Origin: Ornithodoros turicata
Taxonomy: Eukaryota > Arthropoda > Arachnida > Ixodida > Argasidae
DNA length: 64,000 nt
Direction of reading: 5' to 3'
Assembly (NCBI RefSeq): GCF_037126465.1
Contig: NC_088202.1
Coordinates: 132,632,123 to 132,696,122 of the forward strand
Shown one piece after another: positions 54,130 through 64,000 of this stretch. The translations under genes and the position numbers were made by a program. The first letter of the stretch is position 1. Each line of letters begins with the position of its first letter. The notes under the pieces were generated by a model. That model searched no databases. It saw nothing but the letters and a program-made list of their open reading frames with translations, and was not told the DNA's origin.

Positions 54130-55130
54130 CGATGGCTAATCAAGTTCCTTGTGAAGGAGAAACATCAAGTCAGCTGAGGTTTTGCAAAGATTAGGCCCAG
54201 CATGAGGAACAAACGATAGCAAGGGGAAGAGTGTACGAATGGTGCAGACAGTTTGGGACGGGATATGGTGGCGAATGAACCAGATGGGCATGTTCCTCCA
54301 ATTGCAGTCCCGCCAGTGAACATTGAAGGCTTGAGCAAGCCGTCTTCAAGAGGCGGCGAGTAATATTTCGGGACATTGCAGGCAGGCGTAATATTATAGT
54401 GTCGGCAGTGTGGAGACAAGCATTCACGGGCTCTTACTGTTCCGCAAAGTCTGTGCAAGATGGGCTTCCCGACACCTCACTTGTGAGGAGACGGGAGCGC
54501 GCGTGGCAGTCTCCGAGAGGCTACTGAACCGGTTTGAAGAGGAGGACGAATTTTTGCAATCAATGATCCCGTGTGATGAAACCTGGATGCTTCATTTCAC
54601 ACCAGGGATAAAAAGAAACAGCGTGGAATGGCGACATAAGGCTTCCCCCAAGCATTGAAAAGCAAGGTGCAGCCGTCTATTGGGAAGTCCATGGGAACTG
54701 TCTTCTGGGACACGCATGGTGTTATCCACGTGGACTTCTTGGAACAAGGGGTCACGAGTAATGCTCAGTACTACTCCACGTTGATCAAGGGTGTCGTACG
54801 AAACTCAGTTCGCAAGCAAGGTCCCGAGATGTTGTCCGGAAGGATCATACATTCTTCTTCATGACAACGCCCCGCCTCACTGCCAATTTCACGGTAGGAA
54901 CCCTGGCCGAAACGTGCTAGCAGGTTTTGCCCCACGCCCTTTACATCCCAGATTTAGCCCCAAGCGATTGCCATTGCTATGGTAAGAGCACCTCAAAGAG
55001 CACCTTGGAGGAAACACGTTCCACAGAGATGAAGCTTTCCAGAAACATGTCCTTCCGTGACTACCCACTACTTTCTACGCCGAGGGCGTCAAGGAGTTGC
55101 AACAGCGATGCCGAGAGAGCACCTACAGTG
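54130..55130 (+). pseudogene. Mariner transposase relic, second copy
   Basis: The N-terminal part with IKFLVKE and EWCRQFGTGYG (about 54138-54260) is followed by RWASRHLTCEETGARVAVSE. The catalytic blocks come next: first Asp in PCDETWMLHFTPG, VFWDTHGVIHVDFLEQG, second Asp in LLHDNAPPH (about 54861-54890), third in IPDLAPSDCH (about 54948-54980). The D,D34D plan is preserved better than in the 15555-16561 copy. Stops and shifts separate the blocks, so it is inactive. Both copies share wording such as 'aatcaagttccttgtgaagg', marking one family. Confidence 0.87.
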
Positions 55131-55694
55131 GCTAACTAATTGCTGTCCCTCAGAACTGTAACTTTCAACCGTAACTAGTTACTTTCTTCAGTAAATAGTT
55201 ACAGGAAAAATAAGTTTCCTTTAAAATATTTTTTTTTGAGTATTTACGTTTTCTATTCATTTACACTTCCTGTTGCCAAATGATATTCCTGGGTCATAGT
55301 CCGCAGCTGTGAAGAAAGAGATATTTGGAAATAAGTGACGTTCTCGCCACTCTCCAGAAGCAACCGCATGTCGCGACTATGGCTACATTGTTTTCGAAAG
55401 GCTTGATATGGCATCGATAAGTTGAAACTTCAAAGTAGTGAAAGCACAGCACTTATGCATTTTATTATCAGATCCGCGTGTACTGAGGGAAGGCGCTCAG
55501 ACACATCTCATCCTGTCCATTGTGTCTTGAAGTAGTGGGTCGCACCCCATGTTCTTTTCTATTCGTTCTTCTGTTCTTTTTTTTCTCTCTCTCTCTCTCT
55601 GGGCAGCTTGCCTCAGTCTGGGACCGAAGATGCAGACAGAGCTGACAGCTCGGCAGTTCAGCTGTCAAGTTTTGCCATTTGAGATTGCAGTGCA
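55131..55694. other. Non-coding
   Basis: 'gtaactagttactttcttca' and similar near-palindromic motifs at 55155-55200. CT run at 55584-55600. No gene. Confidence 0.45.
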
Positions 55695-56351
55695 GGAAGG
55701 TTACGCTTCTTGATTGTCGAAACTACTTGGCGAGTGCAGAAAAGCAACCGGAACACGCTTATTGGACGGTGTTGCCCGCAGCTCAGCAAGCGCATCCCGC
55801 TCACTTTTCTGGACGCGTGAAGTTATCTGGACAATCATCGAGCATAGCCTCCCAGGTCGCTTACTTGTACGTCGGAGCCAAGGAAAATATATACTATCTA
55901 CGATCACTGGCACACGCCACTCAGAGCAGAATGGGCTAGCGTCACAGCCTATTTGATGGTCACAATACGTAGTGAAGGGGACATTAAGCCGTAACCTATG
56001 TATAAGAGACCTGACAAGGCGAGGGAGATTTGTGGACCGGTGACATGATAGCGTAGCGTCCACGGGATGCAGGAGTTATATATTGGTTTGGAATGTCAAG
56101 TCACCAGTGCTGGACGGCCAAATAAGAAAATCAATTGCGGAGGGATGGCCCAGGGCTTGTCATCTCCTGAAAGTATGGTAGGGCGAGAGATGTGCTGATC
56201 ATCAGCCACAACCGCAGCACCAGTCGCCGGATATTTGCTAGTGGCGTCGGATCCACTGGAAGATGGCAGGTGTGATGTCCACTTTTGCAAAGTCTTCAGG
56301 ACGCGAATGATCGAGGTTGGAGAACCGCAAGTATCCATATTTCCGACGCAC
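55695..56351 (-). pseudogene. I-like LINE RNase H and C-terminal domain, 3' portion
   Basis: The minus strand shows, towards decreasing coordinates, KCVGNMDTCGSPTSIIRVLK (RNase H, about 56280-56345), IFQWIRRH (about 56240), SLIHRLRLNVPF (about 55990) and a decayed C/H cluster. The remaining RNase H part, YIDCKTVL, lies at about 59697-59720 beyond a TTAA-flanked transposon, and the reading frame continues across the empty site. Several stops are present. Confidence 0.7.
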
Positions 56352-57442
56352 TTAAAGGGACTATGGAATTTCCCGAACCCCCATACTTTTTTTTCGCTAG
56401 AAACTGTTGTTCCCGCCGAGAAACTAATATGCCACAAATTTTTCCGGAAGAAATCGCTCCACTCTGTGAGGAGCGCGCGCTTGAAGTGTCTCTTCCGCGT
56501 TCCTCCTCTCCCGCACACCTTCTCCCGTCGATGGTGTAACTGTACGGACCGCACTTCTGTGTCCCGTTACGTCACCGGTGTTGCGGAATGGCAAGTAATG
56601 CCGCGAGCCCGCTGTGGCTGTCGCCCTGCCGCCTTCCAGTCGCACGTAGAAGGTTACAACGTCTCTGGTCGCGTCTGAGGGTAGAAGTTGAAGCATTACG
56701 TTTTCTTGGTTGGAGGCGTTTGGATAATACGCTATAATGAACAGCTTTTTGTGTGTGAATCGTTTGTTACACTTGAGCTGGCAAGTATGACATGTGAGCT
56801 GTTCTTTTTCGTCGAGTGTATTCGTCCTCTGCTCTGCGGCCGTTCACAACAGAAACTCAAGCACCACCGTGGCTTTGAGAGTTTTGCTGACGAGTTACGT
56901 GGGCGTCTAGCGATTCACCGCAACGTGTATTGGTTATATCGCCGTCAACAATGGAAATTGTCTGGTGGTTGCTTGGCGTTGCACTTATATTTACGGCAGT
57001 TGCAGTTATGTTTACGTGTTGGCAACCCGCAACACAGCAAGTGCGTTGTGAAGTGCGACTGTGATATTTGGAAGATGCCTCCTTCGTTGCTCGATTTGTT
57101 TGCACGAATTATCGTAAAAGATTGGGTGGTCTAATGTTTTGTTCCACTTTGTTTCAACTCATGTTCTTCGTCGTCATTACTGTCATTATTCAAAGCAGCT
57201 TCGCGCCTTCAAGCGATTCTGATTTACTTTGCATTTATTGTTCTACAGGTGGCTGTATTTCGTCGAAGGACTTGTTGTTTCCCTAAGAATATGTTTCATG
57301 CAAGAATTTATTTATGAGCACATCACGTATTCTGTATTCAATGTTGAGCATGTCGTAAATCTGAACATTTAGCATTGCCGACGACCATGCCTACAGCACT
57401 GCAGCGTATTGTGTAAGAGTATTCTGCACATCGTATTTTGTT

Positions 57443-57473
57443 TTGTTAAACGACTGTTTGTCGTTTAACAAAT
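57443..57473. repeat. Small perfect hairpin
   Basis: ttgttaaacgac and gtcgtttaacaa surround TGTTT. No role can be assigned. It lies within the TTAA element. Confidence 0.8.
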
Positions 57474-59089
57474 TTATTGTTCAACCAGGTTTCCAATACT
57501 GTGTAATACATCCGTAACCCTAAGACTGACGGACACAATCTAACGACACCAGTTCGCCTGCTTCATTGCAATCTTGTATTATTGTGTTACATAAGCTTGA
57601 AGTCACCAGTTGAGGTAACTGGAAAGAAGCAAAAACGCCGAGCAGTCATGTAGCATGCCCAATATTTTGCAATTAAAACAACGACAAATAATTGGTACTA
57701 GTTCAAGTAAACTGCTTGTTGGCCTTCTGGTGCAAACCTGCTTTTTTGTGAAAGAACTGTTCCATTTGCCACCGGGACAGAGTCCTCAGCTGTGCAGGCT
57801 CCTCCGAGGGTGTGGGCGCTCTTGTATGTGCGTCAAGGACGAAGGCATCAGGCTCAAACAGCTGAAATGTCCACATTTAGCTCAAATAGTACAATAACTA
57901 AGACCTAACATCTACATATACAAATTACATGCTATACATGCATAATCTTTATTTTTAATAGAACACAGGACATGTTCTATTTTACACTGCCACACAGCTA
58001 ATTAACAGCTGTATTTGCATTAGTGTTACCAGCAAATAAGGGCTGAAGTAGCTCCACAGCCTTACAGGATGCCCAGAGCAAGTTGAACTGGTTGAACACA
58101 GTAGTACACCACTGGTATGATAATGGTTGGTAGGGTTATTTTTTGGTAATGTGAAACAGAGTGCAGAGTTGTAGCAGGAACAAAATCTCATGAGGACATA
58201 GTGTATCAAAGGTAGGTTCCTTTAATTTAGAGATGACCTGCAGAGCGCTTGCTGGAGTTGTTCTGGCATGTTACCCTGGTGAAAGACTTCAGCTGCCATA
58301 CACATGGGCTGCCCTGGTTTGAGAGAAGAAAATAACACAGTATATAACTCCAGTTCTGGTGAATGCAAACGATATAATCCAACTGAGCAATGATTATCAG
58401 ATAAAAAGTGTGAACAAGAAAATGTCCCCCTCAATATTATATTTGTGCACATGATAAAGCAAACTGTAAATCAAATAGCAAAAAGGTAAGAAAAACTGGT
58501 GAACAATATACAGAGCCCGAATGGTAGGCAAGACACTGCATCAAAGAGGAATCTGGAAAGAGGGTGCACACCATTTGTCTGCTCTGAATAGTGGGTTGAA
58601 ATGATCATGCTGTCTCACCTAAGGATTTTCAGGCTCCGCTGAGGAAGTCACCTGTAAATATGAAAGCAGATGAGTGAAGAGAAAAGAACGGATACGTATG
58701 TTCAACATATTACATAAATATTCTGTAGAATTTGGTTTCTAACATCATGCTAAATGAAGCGTACTTCTATCAACAGTGCACCACAAGAGTTTAGGGACTA
58801 GATTCGGTAACTTCTATTTTGTCTTTGTTTTACTCTCTCTGTGCCGTAAGCGGTGGCAAGGTTCAGAGTGACGCAGATGAGAATTAACCCATTTACGCAA
58901 TCATGAAATCTGTGATAGCATAGCAACACGGACTGAGAGACCTTTGTTAGCCTCAATAACGAAAAATACTCACACTTTTGCGCCGTTTAGGTGAATGTTC
59001 GTTCCCCGGTGTGGCCAGGTATTGTGATGGTGCTACTCCTTGATTCAGACGACGCTGAGCTCGTTATCCAGTACGTTGAAGAGATTCAG

Positions 59090-59317
59090 CGTACCCATCG
59101 TAAATTCGATAATGCAAATGTCCGCCACAAACACAAACAGTCGATGGCACCGCATCGTCTTTCCACTCCGGCGGTCCGATTGCTTCGTGGCGTGTGCCAC
59201 GAAGCACACAATATGCTTCCCTGTGCGTCTCGTCACTGGGAAGGATATATGACATTGGATGCCAGGCGAATATTGACGTAAATTAGGGCAACCAACTATC
59301 CAACATCGTCTCGGCAT
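59090..59317 (-). pseudogene. THAP-type zinc finger domain, one frameshift
   Basis: The minus strand from ATG at 59317 reads MPRRCWIVGCPN ... CHISFP. After a one-base shift it gives FPSDETHREAY-like LPSDETHREAY, PPEWKDDAVPSTVCVCGGHLHY. The signature C-x4-C, the FPSDE/R block, Trp, and a final C-x2-H fits the C2CH THAP DNA-binding domain found at the start of Kolobok and P-element transposases and in THAP proteins. Its place at the inner 5' end of the TTAA element suits a transposase N-terminus. The shift could also hide an intron boundary. Confidence 0.6.
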
Positions 59318-59696
59318 GTCGACGAAAACCATAGGATGCGACTATATGCGACTGCGATAAACTGCGACCATCGCGAGGAAGCTGCCGTCATGGAGATTTC
59401 CACTCCCGAATCCCGATGAACGCATACGCGGGATCCTACGGCGCATGCTCCTGGCGGGACCACGACACATCACGATGACGTGTAGACGAGCCGGCCGTGG
59501 TCCCGTCAAGTTGCTCGCTGTGTCTCCGCTTGGCAGCTTGCCACGGCGCGGCGCGAGCTGTCCTCTCTTGGCCGCTCCGTTTAAATTCGCTCCCGAGAAC
59601 ACTCCTCGCATGACGAAGGTAAAATTGTGGTTCTAGGCTCGGAAAAGGGTTTTCATCAGAGTTCTCGAAAAAATAATCATTTCATAGTCCCTTTAA

Positions 59697-59790
59697 GGAC
59701 TGTCTTGCAATCAATGTACAGGAGCCAGCAAAATGGCGCTGCGAAATTCTGTCAGGAACTCTGATGAATAAGTCTTCATAGCATAGCATT
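59697..59790 (-). pseudogene. Upstream piece of the interrupted I-like LINE RNase H
   Basis: YIDCKTVL (the conserved T-D-S.. Asp block of RNase H) is read on the minus strand up to the TTAA at 59693. It continues in frame at 56355 with KCVGNMD. Sequence to the right is too decayed to read. Confidence 0.6.
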
Positions 59791-59948
59791 GACATTTTTT
59801 TGCCCTATGTTATGTTTAAACGTCCATTGTCTAGCTTGGTGCATTAGGCACTTGGTTTATGATTGTTGACTTTTTCTTAAATTACTGTAAGCTGTATTTG
59901 AATGTTTTCGGTGCACTATCTAACAGGATTTTCCGTTGATGGGCACTT

Positions 59949-59979
<31 letters not shown>

Positions 59980-60780
59980 GAGCATGAAGAAAATGTTAAT
60001 GGAAAAGAAAATGTTCTACGTCATTTTGTGCGGTGGGATTGGCAAATTTTGCTACGTGCCTGGTTCCTACAGGTTGAACCCTAGGTGATAACAAGTTACT
60101 TTAGCTAGGACATTCAACGTCTGTTGTTACGAGAAGGACACAATAGACACAGGCGAAAACGTGCCCACCAATAAGGAAAAAGAAAAGAAGAAAGCGAAGT
60201 AGCAAAAGGTCGCTGTTTAAAGACAGCTTTTCTCAAGACTGACTTTGGTCGAAAATCAGAATGAATGAGAATTGTACAATTAGTAAAAAAAAATTCTTAT
60301 TCATTACTTGCGTTCAATTTGTTATTTCCAAGTCCTATTGTTGACTAACAATTGTGCGGTTAAGAAGCAGCTACAGTCGTTTGATGTCTTGACAACACAG
60401 AAGGGTCATTGCGGTAGCGGCACCGTATGATACTGCTTTGCCTAAATTCTAATAATTATTCTATTAAATTCTAATAATAATGAAAATTATGCGAAATCAA
60501 TGAATGGCACGTAACGAGATGGACGGACATCTTAAAGACCGGCTGTATCTTCGGGCATTCTGCTAAACGCTTTCCAGTGACATTCCTTCTCTTACTTTTT
60601 CTCTTCTTCTCCGTGTCTTGTTCTCTCTTCATGACTGTTACAAGCGGACCTACACACACATACACACACATAAGTGGGATGATGATGTGGTGGGTCATTC
60701 TCCGCCGTTATGGCGGTACACTGCCCCATTGCGCTTGTGGAAGGAATGAGAAAGTGATGATGATGGAAAGGGTGTCCAGT
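59791..60780. other. Non-coding with microsatellites
   Basis: AAAT run at 59953-59979, CA run at 60650-60670. No gene family is recognised. Confidence 0.5.
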
Positions 60781-60781
60781 T

Positions 60782-61530
60782 AGAGTTCCTCCATTAGTCC
60801 TGTGCTAGAGAGGAACTCAGCAACAGCTCGTAGGCATTGCACCAGATGTGAGGGGTCCAACCATGGCCCGAGAATTTTGGCTAAGTCGAACTGGCGTTGA
60901 TCGACGCGTTGGAGAGCAGTTTCCATGAGGGCGCGCTCGCGATCATACTCTCCGCAGGCCAGGATGACGTGATGGAGGTCACCACGCACACCACACGTGG
61001 TATAGAGGCTGGACGCGCCGACATCGAGGATGTGTTTGAAGGCCTGTGTGAACACCACATCAAGTATCATGCGGTGGAAGAGTGTTGCAAAGGAACGCGG
61101 CATTCGGCGGGGGAGAGTAAGGGACAAGGTGGGGTCAACGGAGTAAAGCAAAGAGTGGGTGGTGATGTCACGTTGCCATTGAGACTGCATTATGGGGCCA
61201 GCGAGGCTTGAGACGAGGTAACGGCGATCCCCGCGAGACAAGATGATGGGGACACGCCGGGTGTACTGGTGCGCGGCTGCGGCTGTTCAATCTGCGTCCT
61301 CGTTTCCGCTGATGCCCACATGACCCGGGATCCACTGGAAGACGATGGAGTGGCCCTGTGCGCTTGCTTTCTTCTATACTTGTAGAATTTCAATGACCAC
61401 AGGACTGAGGATGCCGCGAAGTCCCATAGTTGCCACACATTGCAGTGCAGATCTGGAATCTGTATAAACGACCTACAGAACCGTCGACCTTGGTGAGGAA
61501 AACAAAGCCATATCTTTAAAATTTCATGCC
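60782..61530 (-). pseudogene. I-like LINE RNase H and C-terminal domain
   Basis: The minus strand gives VYTDSRSALQCVATMGLRG and IVFQWIPGHVGISGNEDA (RNase H, 61310-61500). After a shift comes a long frame with HSLLYSVDPTLSLTLPRRMP, ATLFHRMILDVVFTQAFKHI, CGVRGDLHHVILACGEYDRE, DLAKILGPWLDPSHLVQCLR and a C-terminus SSTGLMEEL. The same domain order occurs at 51586-52180. The C-x2-C motif is partly lost (YTTCGVRGDLHHVILAC). One frameshift separates the two parts. Confidence 0.82.
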
Positions 61531-62826
61531 ACAGTGATAACTCAGCATATGTCCATTTACATGCTCACACTCGGCTAATATTTTTCTCAATCTCTACATG
61601 TAGGTGGAAAAGGTCACCCACAACGCAACCAGAACCATCAATTATACCCGCTTCGAAACACTTCCGCATATGAGAGAGCTAAGTAATGAGCAAACCACCA
61701 ACCTGCTATGAAAGTTCTCTCCGTGCAAACCATTTCATGATTGCAGTAGGAAGCAGTTTCAAGTTGCGTTCCCGGAGAATATTGATTTTGTACTCAGAAG
61801 TTTAAGAACTCGGAGCATTGAAATTAAGGGAGCGCAATCGTGATTACTAATGTTTCTGTTCGCCATTATCCCATTATCGTTTTTCTTGCTGCGTATTTTA
61901 TTCAGTTAATGATATGAAGCTCTTTCGATGTATGCGCAAGCATAAGCGACACTGCTATTGTCACTCCGTACGTTGAAGCCGGCGTTCCGGACCGCTGGAG
62001 CTTCATCAACCGCTTTGTTCGTCTCTCAGTAATGACGTAAGAAGTAAAATAATGACGGAGTCGAGGTGCATCCCTCTTATTATGTCCTCCAATGAGGGAC
62101 CACGGCTGCAGCACCGATGCCAAAAAGGCACAAATTATGGAAAACTCACAACAACAAGGTACTTGGAAAAATATCGCGGTACCTTCACTTTAGAAATATT
62201 TCCGTCATAATATTTTGTTTTTCGTCTGTGTCTTTCGCCATGGGCTTTCTCTTGCACTGTTCCATTATCTGTCCATGATGCTAGTACCGAGGGTATGGAG
62301 GAGTACGTGTCCCATATTTCGAAGCAATGACGCACACGTTTAGGATAAGGGAAACGTTCATGCGAAGACGTATTGAATTTAACATGAATGCCAGAGAGAC
62401 GTGATGCCTGCCGATGACCACAGAAATAATGCCAGGACGAATTACGACATTAAACTCCGAGTTGCCAGATTTCTCTACTTTGAGCCAAATTGGTTACTGT
62501 CTGGCTGTCTTTGCGCCCCATGGCGATGAATCTCCCCATTCGTCATCTCAGAATAAAGTTGTTGTTTTGCGCCGAGTTGAGTTTGACTATAGAAGAAAAA
62601 AAAGATATTGAATTCGTCACTGACGAATTCTACTACTCCCACAAAGGAAATGAAATGAATGAAAGGAGAAAGAAAACGGGAAAGATGAAAAGGTAAAAAG
62701 ACATCATCCCTCCCAGTCACCGAACTGTACGTGCACATGCGTAGCTACATCCCATTGAAATGAACTCAATTGCAAGAAACTAACAGGAACGGGAAACTCG
62801 AGGACACATGCCTATAGAATGCGGTC
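61531..62826. other. Non-coding, nothing recognised
   Basis: Short frames only. Confidence 0.45.
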
Positions 62827-63285
62827 CTAAAACACAGATTCCATCCCACTGCTCAGTATAAAGTTGGCAACCGCTGACAACGCCGCATCTCTCTTCCCGG
62901 GTTCCCATACACCCAGCACCTTGACGATATCGAAGGTTCTATTGTCCAAGCGGTCTAGAGGAGACTTCAATGTAGCCCATTGGGATGCATATCTTGTGCA
63001 GTTCGTAACGATGTGTTCCGTGTTTTTCACAGATGCACACACGGGACAGTTTGGTGAACTAGCCCAGCCGACTGTATGGAGAAACTGTTGACCACACGGA
63101 ACGTTAAGGCGAAACCGATGCAAAAGTGTTTGTGTAGCTCGCGGTATACCGGACGCAACACGGAATTTCAGTGCCGGGTCAATGTGATGAAGTAAGGATG
63201 ACCGCCTGTCGACTTGTAACCATTGCCTTCTGCATATGTCTTCTGCAAGCAATGCGCCGAAATTTCGAGAATGGCGACTAACTCG
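62827..63285 (-). pseudogene. I-like LINE C-terminal domain, well preserved
   Basis: A continuous 141-codon minus-strand frame reads SSLLHHIDPALKFRVASGIP, TLLHRFRLNVPCGQQFLHTV, CPVCASVKNTEHIVTNC, DIVKVLGVWEPGKRDAALSA and SSGMESVF then a stop. The C-x2-C ... H ... C cluster is complete. Upstream of 63252 a decayed RNase H end (AENKIAELV) is faintly visible. It is 5'-truncated and therefore not an autonomous element, yet the remaining frame has no stop. Confidence 0.82.
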
Positions 63286-64000
63286 GCTATTTTATTTTCT
63301 GGCTACCTTTGTGGTCACTTCTTCGCGCTGCAGTTGAGACTCGTGTGCCCGTATGTCGGAGTAGTTTTCAACGTGCACCACATAATGCCGTGTACGCGCA
63401 TTGTGTTCTATACTGTTTCCCTTGACGATCCGCCTTTTCCCAGTCAGTACGATGTCCCTCGGGCTGTTGGCTTGCGTTTTAGCATTCGTGGAAGAGTCTT
63501 TCATTCAATGTATGACGCCTGCGCACCACTGGTTACATGCAAGGGGAATTGACTACTTTTGGCTACTTTCTCACAGCGCGTTGGCGACTTTTCAGGATTT
63601 TGACGTGGCAACCCTGATTAAGCTCAACGCTGGCCACATGGCTTTCGTTGCGTTGTCTTGAAGGCCTTCGACTTTATGCGATTCAGCGAAACGCCGTGGC
63701 GTCCATGGTATCGCCTCCAATGGCCGATGTTTTTGCGAGCGACCATTATTATAACGAATTTCGAGGGGTCAACTGTAACCCCATGACTAGCAACGAATAA
63801 AATCTGGCTATGCCGCGAAGTAATCGCAGAATCGGGGTTGCGTAGGCACGCAACACACCAGTCAAAATAAGATAATAATAGGGCGGATTCTCAATGCGTG
63901 AAACAACTTAAGTACCTCAGCGCCACTGAACACCCACAACGGCCAACTGCCCATAACATGAGTGCTGTGCACAATAAAAGGAGGCCATAATCACCCTTTC
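63286..64000. other. Non-coding, nothing recognised
   Basis: Short frames on both strands without motif. The window ends here. Confidence 0.45.

Larger units (their letters stand above)
56356..59692 (-). mobile_element. TTAA-flanked DNA transposon with a THAP-like domain (Kolobok-like?)
   Basis: The ends AGGGACTATGGAAT (56356) and TTTCATAGTCCCT (to 59692) are inverted repeats, each bordered by TTAA (56352-56355, 59693-59696). The unit is 3337 bp. It lies inside a LINE RNase H whose frame is restored when the unit and one TTAA are removed, a direct demonstration of the boundaries. A THAP-like domain is encoded on the minus strand near the right end. TTAA duplication with THAP is characteristic of Kolobok; piggyBac also uses TTAA but lacks THAP. 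No full transposase core was recognised. A short exon-like segment with AG and GT borders occurs on the minus strand at about 58620-58655. Confidence 0.7.

Noticed and set aside
56688..57134. 148-codon plus-strand frame inside the TTAA element as the transposase
   Set aside because: No catalytic motif or THAP/zinc pattern; its strand is opposite to the THAP-like domain.
1..64000. CRISPR arrays, bacterial operons, Shine-Dalgarno sites
   Set aside because: All recognisable coding sequence is from eukaryotic mobile elements; no regularly spaced direct repeats with unique spacers are present.

Overview
The window is eukaryotic genomic DNA with no convincing host protein-coding gene. It is a graveyard of nested mobile elements: Ty3/gypsy LTR retrotransposons, a non-autonomous LTR element, I-like and CR1/Jockey/L2-like LINE tails, mariner relics, a TTAA-type transposon, several MITE families and tRNA-derived SINEs. 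Microsatellites and homopolymer tracts separate them. An arthropod is most likely, and the repeat mix (tRNA-derived SINEs, mariner-type TA-flanked MITEs, abundant I-like LINE 3' ends) makes me favour a hard tick. That identification is an inference from family content, not a marker gene.

Layout. 1-3896: non-coding DNA with a LINE 3' end (1490-1870), a palindromic MITE (2078-2271), TA microsatellites and a 77-bp direct repeat. 3897-14750: one old Ty3/gypsy element (element A, order gag-PR-RT-RH-IN, many frameshifts) that has received two insertions. The first is a 923-bp TRIM-like element (5066-5988) with a tRNA-Trp-type primer site. The second is a nearly intact Ty3/gypsy element (element B, 7149-13178) whose integrase lies UPSTREAM of reverse transcriptase, as in the Gmr1-like group. 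Element B was itself hit by a SINE-like unit (11217-11643) that starts with an 88-bp hairpin and ends with a tRNA-like cloverleaf, flanked by 13-bp target duplications. 15555-19310: a minus-strand mariner relic and a gypsy RNase H/integrase fragment. 19311-32018: mostly unassigned DNA with MITEs, a LINE tail, a SINE, and a chimera (about 30303-30784) in which a complete tRNA-Lys(CUU)-like sequence with CCA is fused to an antisense LTR and bordered by inverted LTR pieces. 32019-34866: a possible BED-finger exon and two MITEs. 36253-45340: two CR1/Jockey/L2-type LINE fragments, a TA-flanked MITE and a palindromic repeat. 45934-50735: three DNA transposons, including a 2.35-kb element with an internal empty-site control. 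51586-64000: I-like LINE tails on both strands, two tRNA SINEs, a second mariner relic and a TTAA-flanked transposon with a THAP-like domain, inserted cleanly into a LINE RNase H.

The genes do not form a cellular pathway; what links them is the order of insertion. Flanking target duplications and interrupted reading frames show that A is oldest. The TRIM (1 difference between its two 163-bp repeats) and B (4 differences between its two 239-bp repeats) entered A later, and the hairpin/tRNA unit entered B last. The most notable points are the integrase-first element B, the tRNA-Lys/LTR chimera and the two-nucleotide-loop hairpins attached to SINE-like units.
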